From positions 1-64,000 of the forward strand of contig CAWDLN010000013.1 of assembly GCA_963803115.1 (NCBI GenBank): 64,000 nt of DNA, given 5' to 3'. Numbering within the stretch: position 1 is the stretch's first letter; the number at the start of each line of letters is the position of its first letter. The notes beneath the pieces are model-generated. The model was not told where the DNA came from. It was given only the letters and a program-made list of their open reading frames with translations, and ran no database searches. This stretch comes from DATBGZ01 sp963803115 (GTDB lineage: Bacteria; Actinomycetota; Actinomycetes; Mycobacteriales; Micromonosporaceae). A program made the position numbers and the translations under genes. Below, piece after piece: positions 45,518 to 55,355 of this stretch.

Positions 45518-46356
45518 TTACTGTGGAGGTAGATCGGCGAGTGTGGCCGCGATCGACCGTGGTGTCACGTCCGAGCTAACCTGCCAATGCCCGTCGTGTG
45601 CCTCGAGGACCGGGTCACGCTGATCCGCTCGTACGAGCGTGTGGGGAGGATCAGGTCGATGCCGGCTTCGCTCAACTGGCCCGGCCGCGGGCGGACCGAC
45701 GTCAGCATCGACCACTGTTTCGCGCCGGCCGCCACATCGAGGGCCTGGCGTCGTTCGATCCGCAGCTGCGGGGTACCGCTGCACCGAAAGCCACCCGAGG
45801 TGGCCGAAGGGCAGCGGCTCGTGCCTGGGGCACGGGCGGTCCAGACCCCGTCCACGGGCACGAGCCGACCGTCCAGATCGGACTCGAACGTTGCCGGCCC
45901 GGTCATTCCGTGCGGTCCGTACATGTGCCATCGGGCGGGTTGACTCGTGTAGTCGACCACGCCGAGGTCGGCGCAGCCGGGGATGACTTGAGCGGAGCCG
46001 GCGACCGGAGGCGCCCACACGGTGGCTCCCGTGGCGTCGGCGAAGTCTCTCAGGTTGTTGTGGAGCCGGTGTCTCTCGTCCGGTGTGGCCGGCCATTCCA
46101 GCCACATCCTCACGTCGCCGCCGTAGATCGGCAGCGACAGCACGCTCGCGAGCGACTGTCCAGATAGGATGACGCGGTCGCCGTAACGACGCCGGGCCCA
46201 CAAGCTCGGACGCGGCCGGACCAGGAGCGGCTCGTGGCATGCCACGCATGTGCCGCTCCCGCACTTGGCCGTCAGCGAGCACTGGATCTCAGGGCAGCCG
46301 CCATTGGTTATTGATAGTGTCCGCACGACAGCTTTCGATGGTGAGCTGCTGTCCAT
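45518..46356 (-). pseudogene. Frameshifted hypothetical protein
   Basis: Two overlapping frames share one protein. Residues down to LILPTRSYERISVTR are in one frame (start at 46356 or, more likely, the GTG near 46245). The natural-looking end, PVLEAHDGHWQVSSDVTPRS to TAA at 45518, is in another. The switch lies in the CCCGG near 45620. The protein has a YGDRVILSG strand, a WLEWPATPDERHRLHNNL helix and a GGFRCSG turn. No family recognised. It overlaps the 3' end of the transglycosylase gene upstream. Confidence 0.45.
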
Positions 46357-47974
46357 GCTGCTGTGGTTGCGCTATCGAGTTCCACAGACACTTTCCTGAA
46401 CCCTGGTTGACAACCCAGCCGTCCGACGTGACGCGCCATTTCTGGGAATCATCCGCGCCGCAGTCCGACAGCACGATTCCGGTCCCACCAGCGCTAGCGC
46501 CTCCCTCGACGGTCATGCATTTGCCCAGCGACCGAATGGTTCCGTCGGGACGAAAACTCCACTGCTGGTTGTCCCCGCCGTGGCACTCCCACATCAAGAG
46601 CGGTGTGCCGTTGGCCGGATCGCCGTAACGCACATCGACGCACCACCCCGTCGTATCCGTGTCGACGATCGGCCCCGCGTGGCCGGCCAAGACACTCAGG
46701 CTCGGGCTCGGCGCCGGTTGGCTGGTGCTATTGGACGGGGTCGGGGTTGGGGTCGGCGAAGGGGTCGGGGTTGGGGTTGGCGAAGGGGTCGGCGTCGGGG
46801 TGGGGAGGGCCAGGCGTGGATCTTGGGCGTAGAACGTGGCGTCGTTGGCGACCGTGAGGATGAAGTCAACGAGACCGGGAACCGAGGGCACGCCGCCAAA
46901 GGAGCGGACCGCGTCCGGGCCCCACTGGTATGCGGCCACGGCAATTGGGTAAAGATCGCCGCTGAGTCCGGAAAGTTGTTTGATCAGGTCGCACATGGCA
47001 GCGCCCATGGTGGGGATGGCCAGGTCTGGGTTCCATGGTGAGTCCGTGGCCGACCGGGCGTACTGGCTCCACAACGAGGGTAGGAACTGGGTGATGCCCT
47101 CGGCGCCGTTGGTCCCAAGCATGTTGGGGTTGAAGCCTGATTCGGCCATGAGTTGTGCAGCCACGAGCGGCGGCGTCACGGCGGGGCAAATCTGTCCGGC
47201 GGCGAGGATCGGAGCGACGTAGTTATCGGGTACCCGCGCCGGCGACCCGGATGCCGCGATCGCCGCTTCGACGACAGGCGCAGCGCTTTCCTCCGATGGC
47301 GACGGGCTCGGCACGCCGGGGCCGCCGAACTCGGGCTGCAGCGCGTACCAGGCGGCGTATCCGGCGACGAGGTCGACGTAGCCAGCGGCCTCGTCGGGCA
47401 CGCCACCTGCTGCCGCGACCGCCGCCAAGCCGGAGTGGTGCGCGGCCAGCGCGGCGCGCCACAGGTCGGACGTGGACTTGGCGACCCGCAGCTCGCCGAC
47501 GAGGTGGCACATGCGGTGGGCGAGGGCGATGATGTTCGCCTTCGGATCGTTTCGCTGGGCGGTCGGCGAGGGTGCCCATTGTTTCCAGAGCTCGTCGGTG
47601 AGGCCGGCGATGCCCTGACCGCCGTCGCTTGTGGTGGCATCGGGATTGAATCCGGACTCGGCCATAAGTTGTCCAGCCAGGCGCGGCGGGCTCAGCACGG
47701 GGCAGGACGAGGAGGCGGTCACGACAGTCGGCAGGTAGGCCGCCGGCACCGGCACCCCAGGGGTGATCTCGACCGCGGCTCTAGCGACGTCAAAACCGAT
47801 GGTGACGAAGATCGCGCTCGCGCCAGCCAGGGCCAGTGCCACGGATGCCACCACGTATCGGCGCGTGCGAGTTTTCCACAGCACGTTCGATGCGACGACG
47901 GAGCAACGGCGCCACAGCAATGGGGTAGCGGCGCGCAGGCGAGCGAGTTCGGCGGTGACGGTGGCGAGTCTCAC
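46289..47974 (-). CDS. Membrane-anchored double lytic transglycosylase with ricin-type lectin domain
   Basis: 561 residues, GTG start. A signal-anchor helix (about 39-60) puts the rest outside the cell. Two SLT-type lytic transglycosylase domains follow, each with an AESGFNP motif carrying the catalytic Glu (E106 and E278). The second is more canonical (GAEGITQFLPSLW); the first has GQGIAGLTDELW. A Pro-Thr/Ser repeat linker (about 395-425) leads to a ricin B-type beta-trefoil with QQW, QKW and NQW repeats, which would bind glycans. It would cleave peptidoglycan. SLT enzymes are common partners of conjugation and secretion machines, so it may belong with the SpdB-like gene. Confidence 0.8.
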   Translation of the reverse strand: MRLATVTAELARLRAATPLLWRRCSVVASNVLWKTRTRRYVVASVALALAGASAIFVTIGFDVARAAVEITPGVPVPAAYLPTVVTASSSCPVLSPPRLAGQLMAESGFNPDATTSDGGQGIAGLTDELWKQWAPSPTAQRNDPKANIIALAHRMCHLVGELRVAKSTSDLWRAALAAHHSGLAAVAAAGGVPDEAAGYVDLVAGYAAWYALQPEFGGPGVPSPSPSEESAAPVVEAAIAASGSPARVPDNYVAPILAAGQICPAVTPPLVAAQLMAESGFNPNMLGTNGAEGITQFLPSLWSQYARSATDSPWNPDLAIPTMGAAMCDLIKQLSGLSGDLYPIAVAAYQWGPDAVRSFGGVPSVPGLVDFILTVANDATFYAQDPRLALPTPTPTPSPTPTPTPSPTPTPTPSNSTSQPAPSPSLSVLAGHAGPIVDTDTTGWCVDVRYGDPANGTPLLMWECHGGDNQQWSFRPDGTIRSLGKCMTVEGGASAGGTGIVLSDCGADDSQKWRVTSDGWVVNQGSGKCLWNSIAQPQQHGQQLTIESCRADTINNQWRLP

Positions 47975-48645
47975 GCAGACGAGACGACGCCAACCTGCCG
48001 GTGGTTCAGACTGGCGGCGAAAACCGCCCGGTTGTTCACGGCAGTGCTCACGCGTTGTTGATCGTGTTCTGGGTGGTCGTCAATGGTATGCGGAGGTCCT
48101 AAGAGGACCTCGTAACCATGTTTCGGCCGTTCGGCGTGCGCGGCCCTTCAGAGTCCAGGACCGCGAGTGGTGGTCGGGTGACCGCCTCATGGATGGCTGC
48201 GGTAGCGACCTGCCTCGAGTGTCCTGTGGGCGAGCCGTGCCTGGCGGAGGCGCTCGCGACCGGCGAAGTCATGGCGACGACGCGGAGATCGACGGTCGCG
48301 GGCCTAACACGCACTGCGGGCGATACGGGCCGCAGTCGGTGCGATCGACGGCGGTGCACGGTGAACATGCCGGTCGCGCGATCCGTCTTCATCGTGGGTC
48401 AGGAAAGGGGCCCGGTGAGCGATCATGTTGGACGTCTTGATGTGGACGAACACGTCCGGCTGTCGCTCGGCCTCCACGTTATGGGGGCGCTTCAGGAGGA
48501 CCAAGCCCAGCTGGTCGACATGCACCTGGAGCGAACGGCGTTGCGGTCCCCCCCGGCCCACAGTAATTCACGGTCGTGGATGCACTGTGACGCGCTAAGG
48601 TCCAGTTACGCGATGGCAGCCTTCCCCGTAGTGACGGCAGCCGTA
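47975..48645. other. Low-information region with possible remnants
   Basis: No gene with a start, ribosome-binding site and recognisable product on either strand. The only suggestive element is a Cys-rich WhiB-like stretch near 48190-48260. The remainder of the open frames look random. Confidence 0.4.
48118..48300 (+). pseudogene. WhiB-like fragment
   Basis: VATCLECPVGEPCLAEALATGE reproduces the C-x2-C-P-V-x3-C-L-x2-A-L core of WhiB iron-sulfur regulators (the second to fourth cluster cysteines). The first Cys is missing upstream, and the G-V-W-G-G motif that should follow is absent. A truncated or decayed wbl gene is the best reading. Confidence 0.35.
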
Positions 48646-48930
48646 TCAGGTGCGACGCCAGCTACCTCCACGAGGACGTTCAGGCATCCCGCTTGGATGG
48701 CGAAGTTGTCCCTGGGCAGCATCGGCGAACCAGCCAGCCCATCTGCCAACGAAGTCGTCGAGATCGCCGATGCTCAGGGGCGTGAACGGCCACGCGATTA
48801 GAAACTCGGCGATGCCGCTCCAGAGTGCCTTGGCTGACTCCTCGCCCGGGCTTATTGCGAAAGGGTTCTGACGGCCACGCCTCGGTACGAGGGCAGCTAC
48901 CGTGAACGCCGTCTCAAACCATTGGTATCG
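48646..48930 (-). pseudogene. C-terminal fragment of a hypothetical protein
   Basis: The minus-strand reading ALWSGIAEFLIAWPFTPL, GDLDDFVGRWAGWFADAA and GSWRRT-stop has the look of real protein (Trp-rich amphipathic helices, plausible C terminus). No 5' part is found: the upstream side is occupied by an ABC-transporter remnant on the other strand. No family recognised. Confidence 0.35.
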
Positions 48931-49170
48931 ACCCTTCTCTTGGGCGTCGCGACAAGCGCGCTCGACAACGAGGCACAGCGTGTCATCGTGGACGTCATCG
49001 GCTCGATGAACGCGACGCGCGTTGTCGTCGCGCACCGATTGTCGACGGTGAAGCACGCCGACAAGGTGATCGTTCTCGCGGGGGCAAAGTGGTCTAGCAG
49101 GGAGCGCCGGCGGTTCTGCTCAGGGAGCCCACCGGCTTCTTTGACCGGCTAGCCCGGCGCCAGTATCAGC
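48900..49170 (+). pseudogene. ABC transporter ATPase, C-terminal remnant
   Basis: ATSALDNEAQRVIVDVIG and RVVVAHRLSTVKHADKVIVL are the post-Walker B and H-loop of an exporter-type nucleotide-binding domain. The Walker B region just before is scrambled (LLLGVATSALD for LLLDEATSALD). After VIVLA the frame shifts, and GKVV-stop-QGAPAVLLREPTGFF and RLARRQYQR complete the normal C terminus. The rest of the gene is missing. It ends right at the LuxR-type gene's stop on the other strand. Confidence 0.65.
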
Positions 49171-52105
49171 GATGGGCCGCGAGCGGGTTTTCGCGGCGAC
49201 GGGTGGCTTCCCGGGCGATATCAACGCGAGAATGGGCGTTGAGTTTGCCAAGGATGTGCGAGATGTGACTGGAAACGGTGGCTCGAGAGAGGAAGAGTAC
49301 GTTGGCGATGCCGGCATTGGTGTGGCCGGCGGCGACGAGTTCGGCGATCTTCAGCTCGGTGGAGGTGAGGGCGTCAAAGCCGGTGGTGGGGCCGCGGCGG
49401 ATGCCGCGCACCCCGCGGCGGATGCCGTGGGCGCGGAGGCGGGTATCGGCGCGAAGCAAGTCCCAGTTGGCGTCAAGGGTTGTGTATAGCCCGATGGCCT
49501 CGCTCTGGGCGGCGCGGGCGGCGGCGGTGTGGCCGCCCTGGGCATACAGTACGGCAGCGTTCTCCAGGGCCTGGGCCTGATAGAGGGGGTAGCCGCCGGC
49601 GCGATACCTGTTCGCGGCCGACTGCACAGTGGTCGGATTCGCATCGAGCAGCCCTTGGCAGTGCTCAGCGCTAGCACGCGCTTTCGGCACCCGCTGCCGG
49701 TCGGCGTCGGCGGCGCATGCCGCCGCTGCGGCCTCGGCTGTCGACCGCTGATCGGTAGCCAACGCGATGCGGACGATGTCGGGCAACCAGAGGCAGCGGT
49801 CCTCGACGAGTTCGGAGAAGCTCAGCGCTCCGTCCGGGTCGAACGCCTCGAGTAGCCGAGCCAAGGCCTGGGTCGGCCGCTGTTCACGTTCGGCGGCTAA
49901 CCCCTGCGCCACCAAAAGGAAGTGGCCTAGAAGCCGTACGTCGCCCGCGGTCACCTCGGGGTAACTCGCCTTGTGTACGTGCTCCGACAATGCAGCCCGG
50001 TCGTCGCGGTGGGCCGCGATGAGTGCCGAGATGCCATGGCGCCACACTCCGCGCGCGAGGTCCAGCGGCAGGTCGTCCGTCGCCTCGAGCTCGGCGGTCG
50101 CATCGTCCCAGCGCCCCTCGAAGTAGCAGTGTTCGGCCGCGCGAATGCGAAGGGCGGCGAGTCGAGGGCCCGAGCCGGTACGTTCGGCCAGCCCGACCGC
50201 ATGGCCTATGGCGCGCCCCGCCTCGTCGAGATGACCCAGGTTGTCAATCGCAGAGGTTCGGTTCGCAAGCAGGAGCAGCCGTAGGTCGACGGCGTCGGGG
50301 TCGTCGCCCAGCACAGCTAAGGCTCGATCGAGAGTTGTCAGCGCGGCCCTCGCGTCCTGGAGGTAGCGATTCTCCACTATCGACAGAGCGTGTAGGGCAT
50401 AGCCTATGGCGAGCCGGTCGCCGGCCGCCTCGCCGTCAGCCTCAGCCTTCAGCGCCACCGTCCTCGCTTCCGCGTAACGGTCATCGTTGACCATGATCAT
50501 GGCCCGCATTGCCAGTAGCCGTGCCGTCCAAACGGCGGACAGGTCAGGGCGAGCCAGTACTTGTGCGGTCACGTCGAGGGCCTTCTCGTACTGCGCCAAC
50601 CGCACGAGAGCGTAACCCCACGTCCACGCAACTCGAGCGGCGATGCCTGGATCGGGCATGTCAGCCACGACCAACGTCGCGACGTGGTCTATCCGCTCGT
50701 ACCGTCCGAGCTGGAACAGCGCGCTCGTTAGGTGAGCTGCGAGTTGCGGCCGGACTGTGCGGTCGACGCCATGCTCGTCTAGGACTCGCTCCAGCAGGTC
50801 GACGGCGACCTGCGGTGCGCGGTCGATGAGAGCCGGCGCGGCGCTGGTTACCCAACTGGCGACCCAGTCGTTCGTAGAGCCCGGTGGAGACAGGCCCGCG
50901 GCGAGGAGCTGCGCGGCGACGTGCTCCGCGGTGGCGCCCGACTCCCACAGGACCCGCGCGGCCTGATGATGCAGCGCAGACCGCAGGCTCGCGGGCATTT
51001 CATCGTGCAGTGCTTGGCGGATCACGGCATGCCGGAATGACAGCCTCGAGCCGGACTCGATCAAGACGCCGGCCGCGACCGCATCTCGCACGACGGCGAT
51101 CAGCTCGGTGGCCGTCCGACCCGTCAGGGTGCTCAAGTGCGCGACGTCGAACTCCACCCCGAGCACCGCAGCGAGGCGCAGCGCTGACACAGTCGGCTCG
51201 GATAGGAAACCGAGGCGCCTCGCGATCGCGGAGGAGAGCGAGGGCGGTGCCAACGACACGGTGTCCACAAGTTCCGCCGCGCCGGATCCCACCCGAACCA
51301 GCCGGTCTCGCTGCAGGGCGTCAAGCAGTTCGCGCAGGTACAGTGGGTTCCCGCCGGCGTGCGCCGATTGCTGGCGAAGTCGCGGGCCGGGCACGCCATT
51401 GAGCAGCCGCCCTGTCAGGTCGACGACCTCGCGCTCGGTCAGGGCCGCGAGTTCGAGCTGCACCGCATCAGCGCCGATGAGGCTGCGTCGGAGCTGATCG
51501 AGCTCGGCGCGCGCTGGCACTGGTCGGCAAGCCGCGACCAGCAGCAGGGGTAGCTGGCTATGGAGGCGGTTGAGCCGCCCCCACACGGCGAGACTAACGT
51601 CGTCGGCCCACTGTAGGTCATCGACGACGAGCACGACCGGGCCCCCGGCACAGAGCTGGTCGACGAGCATGAGGAGCCGCTCGGCGGCGGCCGAGGCCGC
51701 GTCCTGCGGCGTCAGGGCGGTGTCGGCGGTACCCACAGGCCAGAGCAGCGAGGCGATTCCGGCTCGGCCGAGATCGGTCGCCGTCGGCGACACCGCGAAA
51801 GCCTCTAGCAGCACCTGCAACGGGAACCGCTGCACGATCTCATCCGCTTGACTGGCGAACAATTGGCAACCCGACTCGCGCACGTTGTCGAGCCCCGCAC
51901 TGAGCAGCGCGGTCTTCCCGATGCCCGGCTCGCCCTCCACGAGAACTGATCCGCCCCGTCCTGCCGCCACCGCCGCGACCAGCCGACGCAGACACTTGAG
52001 CTCCTCATCGCGTCCGACCAGCCCGGACGCCGAACCTTGATCCGCTCGGATCAAGTGCTGGCCGCCCGCGCCGTAGTCGCGTGCAACGCTCTCCGCCACA
52101 CCCAC
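49166..52105 (-). CDS. Large AAA-ATPase LuxR-family transcriptional regulator
   Basis: About 979 residues if started at the GTG at 52105 (or 52099). The frame stays open to 52513, but that extension is antisense to an IS3 remnant and is unlikely. An N-terminal LVGRDEELKCL lead and Walker A GEPGIGKTALL (about residues 57-67) are followed by Walker B VVLVVDDLQWADD. Long helical TPR-like repeats fill the middle. The C-terminal LuxR-type HTH has LTSTELKIAELVAAGHTN, NVLFLSRATVSSHISHI and LGKLNAHSRVDIA. Such proteins (MalT-like/LAL) are DNA-binding activators controlled by ligand and ATP. The target is unknown; no neighbouring gene on this strand clearly depends on it. Confidence 0.85.
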   Translation of the reverse strand: MGVAESVARDYGAGGQHLIRADQGSASGLVGRDEELKCLRRLVAAVAAGRGGSVLVEGEPGIGKTALLSAGLDNVRESGCQLFASQADEIVQRFPLQVLLEAFAVSPTATDLGRAGIASLLWPVGTADTALTPQDAASAAAERLLMLVDQLCAGGPVVLVVDDLQWADDVSLAVWGRLNRLHSQLPLLLVAACRPVPARAELDQLRRSLIGADAVQLELAALTEREVVDLTGRLLNGVPGPRLRQQSAHAGGNPLYLRELLDALQRDRLVRVGSGAAELVDTVSLAPPSLSSAIARRLGFLSEPTVSALRLAAVLGVEFDVAHLSTLTGRTATELIAVVRDAVAAGVLIESGSRLSFRHAVIRQALHDEMPASLRSALHHQAARVLWESGATAEHVAAQLLAAGLSPPGSTNDWVASWVTSAAPALIDRAPQVAVDLLERVLDEHGVDRTVRPQLAAHLTSALFQLGRYERIDHVATLVVADMPDPGIAARVAWTWGYALVRLAQYEKALDVTAQVLARPDLSAVWTARLLAMRAMIMVNDDRYAEARTVALKAEADGEAAGDRLAIGYALHALSIVENRYLQDARAALTTLDRALAVLGDDPDAVDLRLLLLANRTSAIDNLGHLDEAGRAIGHAVGLAERTGSGPRLAALRIRAAEHCYFEGRWDDATAELEATDDLPLDLARGVWRHGISALIAAHRDDRAALSEHVHKASYPEVTAGDVRLLGHFLLVAQGLAAEREQRPTQALARLLEAFDPDGALSFSELVEDRCLWLPDIVRIALATDQRSTAEAAAAACAADADRQRVPKARASAEHCQGLLDANPTTVQSAANRYRAGGYPLYQAQALENAAVLYAQGGHTAAARAAQSEAIGLYTTLDANWDLLRADTRLRAHGIRRGVRGIRRGPTTGFDALTSTELKIAELVAAGHTNAGIANVLFLSRATVSSHISHILGKLNAHSRVDIAREATRRRENPLAAHR

Positions 52106-52269
52106 CAACCATGCTGACGATCCGGACTCGACGCCCCCGCCAACGACGAGACTACCGTTGGATGACCACGCCGATCGCGGGCGGTGGCCAACGTCCGTAC
52201 CAGTGATTTCGACCGGTCGCGTTACCAAGAGTTGCTGTCTGATCCTACGGCGCCAGGCGCGTGCCGCCG

Positions 52270-52507
52270 GCCGCCGCGGTCGATCCCCGAAACGGTGGCG
52301 TACCATTGCTGTTCCCGACCCTGTCGCCGCGTTGCCAGCGGATCTGATCGAGCGCAACTTCGCCATCGCCACGACCGCAATCAAACATTCAGCTGGACTG
52401 AGGGCTGGTACAACACCCGCCGACGACACTCCACATTGGACTACGTCAGCCCCACCGCGTACGAAGCTAGGACCAACCAGCAACCAGCCCCACGCCAGAT
52501 AGCCTGA
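52270..52507 (+). mobile_element. IS3-family transposase remnant
   Basis: The C-terminal signature EGWYNTRRRHSTLDYVSP followed by a short tail and TGA is diagnostic of IS3 orfB integrases. Upstream, PADLIERNFAI resembles the start of the integrase core (D-L-x-x-R-x-F). The catalytic middle is missing and the frames differ, so the element is internally deleted and dead. No terminal repeats were identified. Confidence 0.6.
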
Positions 52508-52534
52508 CACCACATCGACCCTGCCCGTCAGAGC

Positions 52535-52905
52535 GGGTCAACCCCCTACATCTTCAAGGGCCTGATCCACTGCGCACCGTGCGAGCGGAAGATGCAAGGC
52601 CCAGTACTCCCACGGAGCCGCGTACTACCGCTGCCGCTATCTTGAGCGGTACGCCCTCGCCCACGGGTCGAGCACCCCGACGTCTATCTGCGTGAGGACA
52701 TCCTCATCGACCCGCTCGATGAATGGCTCACCACCTCGTTCGCTGCAAACCGCGGGGACCTGACATGGCGGCGATGTTCGACGCACAAACCACCGAGGGA
52801 GCGGAAGCCAGACCTGGATCTTCCGCGGGGAACCGTTCGTGTCGGAGGGGCGAGTTGAACCCTGAGTACATGATCGTCCTACGCGAGGATCTTGTCCTCG
52901 GGTAG
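52535..52905 (+). pseudogene. Large serine recombinase, C-terminal remnant
   Basis: PYIFKGLIHCAPCERKMQG and, one frame over, YSHGAAYYRCRY form the Cys-x2-Cys ... Y-Y-R-C zinc-ribbon of large serine integrases. Then, in a third frame, HPDVYLREDILIDPLDEWL follows. At least two frameshifts are present, and the catalytic N-terminal domain is absent. A relic of an integrated phage or integrative element. Confidence 0.6.
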
Positions 52906-53089
52906 TGGTGACGCGAGCGTCGCGCGTGTCATGTCGAGGGCGACCATGATCAAAGCTGGTAGGATCTGATCATGTCAGACAGGCTCGACCGTACAAGTAG
53001 CAGAGAGGGCAAGGGCACGGCGTACGCGGCCCGGCATGACACGTGAGCGCCCAAATCTCCACTGTGGCAGCGCGTCGCATCCGTTGTGG

Positions 53090-53944
53090 CTATGTCGTGC
53101 GGAAGCGCAGCGGGGTACCTGGCCGGGCTTGTGCAATTGAATCGAGATCGCCGGGATCGACTACTCCGATGACGGGGTATCCGCCGGTGGTCGGGTGGTC
53201 GGCCAGGAATATCAGTGGCTGGCCGTCGGCTGGGACTTGAACCGCGCCGAGCATCACGCCTTCGCTGAGCAGTTCGTCGGTGACCGCTCTCGCCAGCGCG
53301 GGACCGACAAGGCGAGCAGCCACACGGTCGGTCATGGTCGAAATGGTGTAGCTGCCGGTGCGTAGCGTTTCCATCGCATCGGAGGTGAACCAGTGGTCGC
53401 GCGGGCCCAGCCATACTCGCACCGATAGCGTCCGCGGCGGTGGCGTATATGGCGTGACATCCACGCCCGGTGGCAGTTCGATCGCCGGACCGACGGGTAG
53501 AACGTCGCCGTCGCGTATCGGTGAGGGTCCAATTCCGGAAAGTGTGTCGGTGGATCGGCTACCCAACACCGGAGGCACAGCTATGCCGCCAGCAAAAGCG
53601 ATGTAGACCCGCAACCCAGACGATGCGGGACCGATTGTCACGGTCGCTTCGGCCGGTACGTCAACGGGTAGGCCCCACTCGCGAGGACGCCCGTCGATCG
53701 ACACCGTGCAGGTGGCACCGGTAACGGCCATCGTCATCGCGTGCGATGGCCGAAGAACACAACCGCCAAGGGTCGCCTCCAAACCGGCGGAGTCTTCCGG
53801 ATTGCCGACAAGCCGGTTGGCCAGGCGGAGTGACCCGGCGTCAACCGCACCGGCTCTGGGTACACCGACATGTGCCAGCCCGAAACGTCCGAGGTCCTGG
53901 ATAGTCGTGCGGAGGCCGGCCCGAACGACGAGCAGTTTTCTCAA
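53090..53944 (-). CDS. pxpC: 5-oxoprolinase subunit PxpC (biotin-dependent carboxyltransferase family)
   Basis: 284 residues, normal length. TTIQDLGRFGLAHVGVPRAGAVD, an early block of the KipA/PxpC family, and GYPVIGVVDPGDLDSIAQARPG near the C terminus are diagnostic. With PxpA and PxpB it forms the bacterial ATP-dependent 5-oxoprolinase that opens 5-oxoproline to glutamate. The ATG overlaps the pxpB stop by 4 nt (ATGA), so it is translationally coupled. It is the last gene of the operon. Confidence 0.9.
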   Translation of the reverse strand: MRKLLVVRAGLRTTIQDLGRFGLAHVGVPRAGAVDAGSLRLANRLVGNPEDSAGLEATLGGCVLRPSHAMTMAVTGATCTVSIDGRPREWGLPVDVPAEATVTIGPASSGLRVYIAFAGGIAVPPVLGSRSTDTLSGIGPSPIRDGDVLPVGPAIELPPGVDVTPYTPPPRTLSVRVWLGPRDHWFTSDAMETLRTGSYTISTMTDRVAARLVGPALARAVTDELLSEGVMLGAVQVPADGQPLIFLADHPTTGGYPVIGVVDPGDLDSIAQARPGTPLRFRTT

Positions 53945-54567
53945 GGCACGGCCACCGGGATGAACCGGACGCGCGTTCCCGGCGACAGCAGCGCCGGAGG
54001 GTTAGCGTCGAGATTGAACAATCGCAATTCGGTGCGGCCGATGCATTGCCATCCTCCGGGCGAGGCCGCCGGGTAGATTCCGCCGAACCCACCGGCGAGC
54101 GCAACCGTGCCGGCTGGCACGCGCTGACGGGGTGCGCTACGGCGCGGCACGTGGTGGCGCTCGGACAGCCCGCCGAGGTATGCGAAGCCGGGTGCGAAGC
54201 CGCAGAATGCGACGTAGAAGTCGATATTGCTGTGGACGCTGGCGACTCCAGCCCGGTCGGTGTCCCACAGTTTGGCGACGTCGTCCAGGTCGGGGCCGTC
54301 GTAAATCGTAGGCACCTCAATGGTCTTGTCACGTGCCGAGTCGCGCGCCGCCCGGGATCTCACCCGCATCTTGCGTAGCTTTGCCGCGGTGCCTGGCGGG
54401 TCCGCAACACCGTCGAGCAACACGGTCCGTGCGCCCGGCACAATCTCATCGGCGTCGAACAGGCCAGCCGAGCGACGTTTCACAATGGCCCGATACCAGG
54501 CCGAAACCTCATGGGGATACTCAACCTCAACCAGAAGGCCGGAGCGGCCAGCTCGCAGCACGCGCAT
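53941..54567 (-). CDS. pxpB: 5-oxoprolinase subunit PxpB (KipI family)
   Basis: 208 residues. FYVAFCGFAPGFAYLGGL, then RVPAGTVALAGGFGGIYP and SPGGWQCIGRT are the hallmark blocks of the KipI/PxpB family. In Bacillus subtilis the homologue also inhibits KinA, but metabolic operons like this one point to the 5-oxoprolinase role. It lies between the DUF1445 gene (touching, 1 nt overlap) and pxpC (4-nt overlap). Confidence 0.9.
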   Translation of the reverse strand: MRVLRAGRSGLLVEVEYPHEVSAWYRAIVKRRSAGLFDADEIVPGARTVLLDGVADPPGTAAKLRKMRVRSRAARDSARDKTIEVPTIYDGPDLDDVAKLWDTDRAGVASVHSNIDFYVAFCGFAPGFAYLGGLSERHHVPRRSAPRQRVPAGTVALAGGFGGIYPAASPGGWQCIGRTELRLFNLDANPPALLSPGTRVRFIPVAVP

Positions 54568-55355
54568 CAGGTCTCATACACCGTATCGTGCATGTCGGTG
54601 ACGAACATGTGGCCCGGTGCGTGGGAGATGGCAAACGCAGGGCGGGATGCCACGACCGCGGCCTGCACCGTGACGCCACAGGCCCAGAACACGGCCACGT
54701 CGTCGTCGGCCATCGTGACCGGTTCGCCGAACTCGGGCCGAGACAGGTCCGCGATGCCAATGGCGGCCGGATCGCCAACATGGACCGGGCCGCCGTGAAC
54801 CGCGGGATAGCGGTTCGTGACCCGGGTCGCGGTGTCGACCAACGACGCCGGGATCGGCCGCATCGTCACGACCATGGGGCCCGACAACGGCCCGGCTGGC
54901 CGGCACGGCACATTGGTGCGGAACATGGGCACATTGCGGCTTTGTTCGAGATGCCGAACCGGGACTCCGGCCCGATGCAGCGCTTGTTCGAAGGTGAAGC
55001 TGCAACCGAGCAGCAGCGTCACGAGATCGTCACGCCAGTGATCGGAGACGTCGGTAGTCTCCGTGATGCATTCACCATCACGCCACACGCGATAGGCGGG
55101 TACATCAGTGCGCAGGTCCGCGCTGGGGGCAAGCCGGGTATGTGTTGCGCCGCGTTCGGTCACGTCAAGCACCGGACACGGCTTCGGGTTCAGCTTGGCA
55201 AACGACAGCAGGTGATCCGCCAGATCTTCGGGTACCGCGATGAGATTGGCCTGAACGTATCCTGGGGCCCAGCCAGCGGTGGGCACGCGCAGGCCACCCC
55301 GGAACAGCTGACGCGCCTCAGCTGGGCTGGCGACCGCGTCCGTACTGATCATCAC
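54567..55355 (-). CDS. D-glutamate cyclase-family protein (DUF1445, putative hydro-lyase)
   Basis: 262 residues. GGLRVPTAGWAPGYVQANL, FLLGCSFTFE-like VTLLLGCSFTFEQAL, VTMRPIPA and APGHMFVTD are the conserved blocks of the DUF1445 family. The mammalian relative DGLUCY converts D-glutamate to 5-oxo-D-proline. The start is either the GTG at 55355 or the ATG at 55352; both overlap the livF stop, so coupling is certain. Placed between livF and pxpB it probably handles D-glutamate, 5-oxoproline or a close analogue; the exact reaction cannot be read from sequence. Confidence 0.85.
   Translation of the reverse strand: MMISTDAVASPAEARQLFRGGLRVPTAGWAPGYVQANLIAVPEDLADHLLSFAKLNPKPCPVLDVTERGATHTRLAPSADLRTDVPAYRVWRDGECITETTDVSDHWRDDLVTLLLGCSFTFEQALHRAGVPVRHLEQSRNVPMFRTNVPCRPAGPLSGPMVVTMRPIPASLVDTATRVTNRYPAVHGGPVHVGDPAAIGIADLSRPEFGEPVTMADDDVAVFWACGVTVQAAVVASRPAFAISHAPGHMFVTDMHDTVYET

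Noticed and set aside
48300..48801. Downstream half of the 227-codon frame that contains the WhiB-like Cys cluster
   Set aside because: Sequence after the cluster shows no conserved motif and is antisense to a more protein-like minus-strand stretch (48646-48930).
52106..52513. N-terminal extension of the LuxR-type regulator to 52513
   Set aside because: It runs antisense through an IS3 transposase remnant, and the family normally begins 20-40 residues before the VGRDEEL motif.
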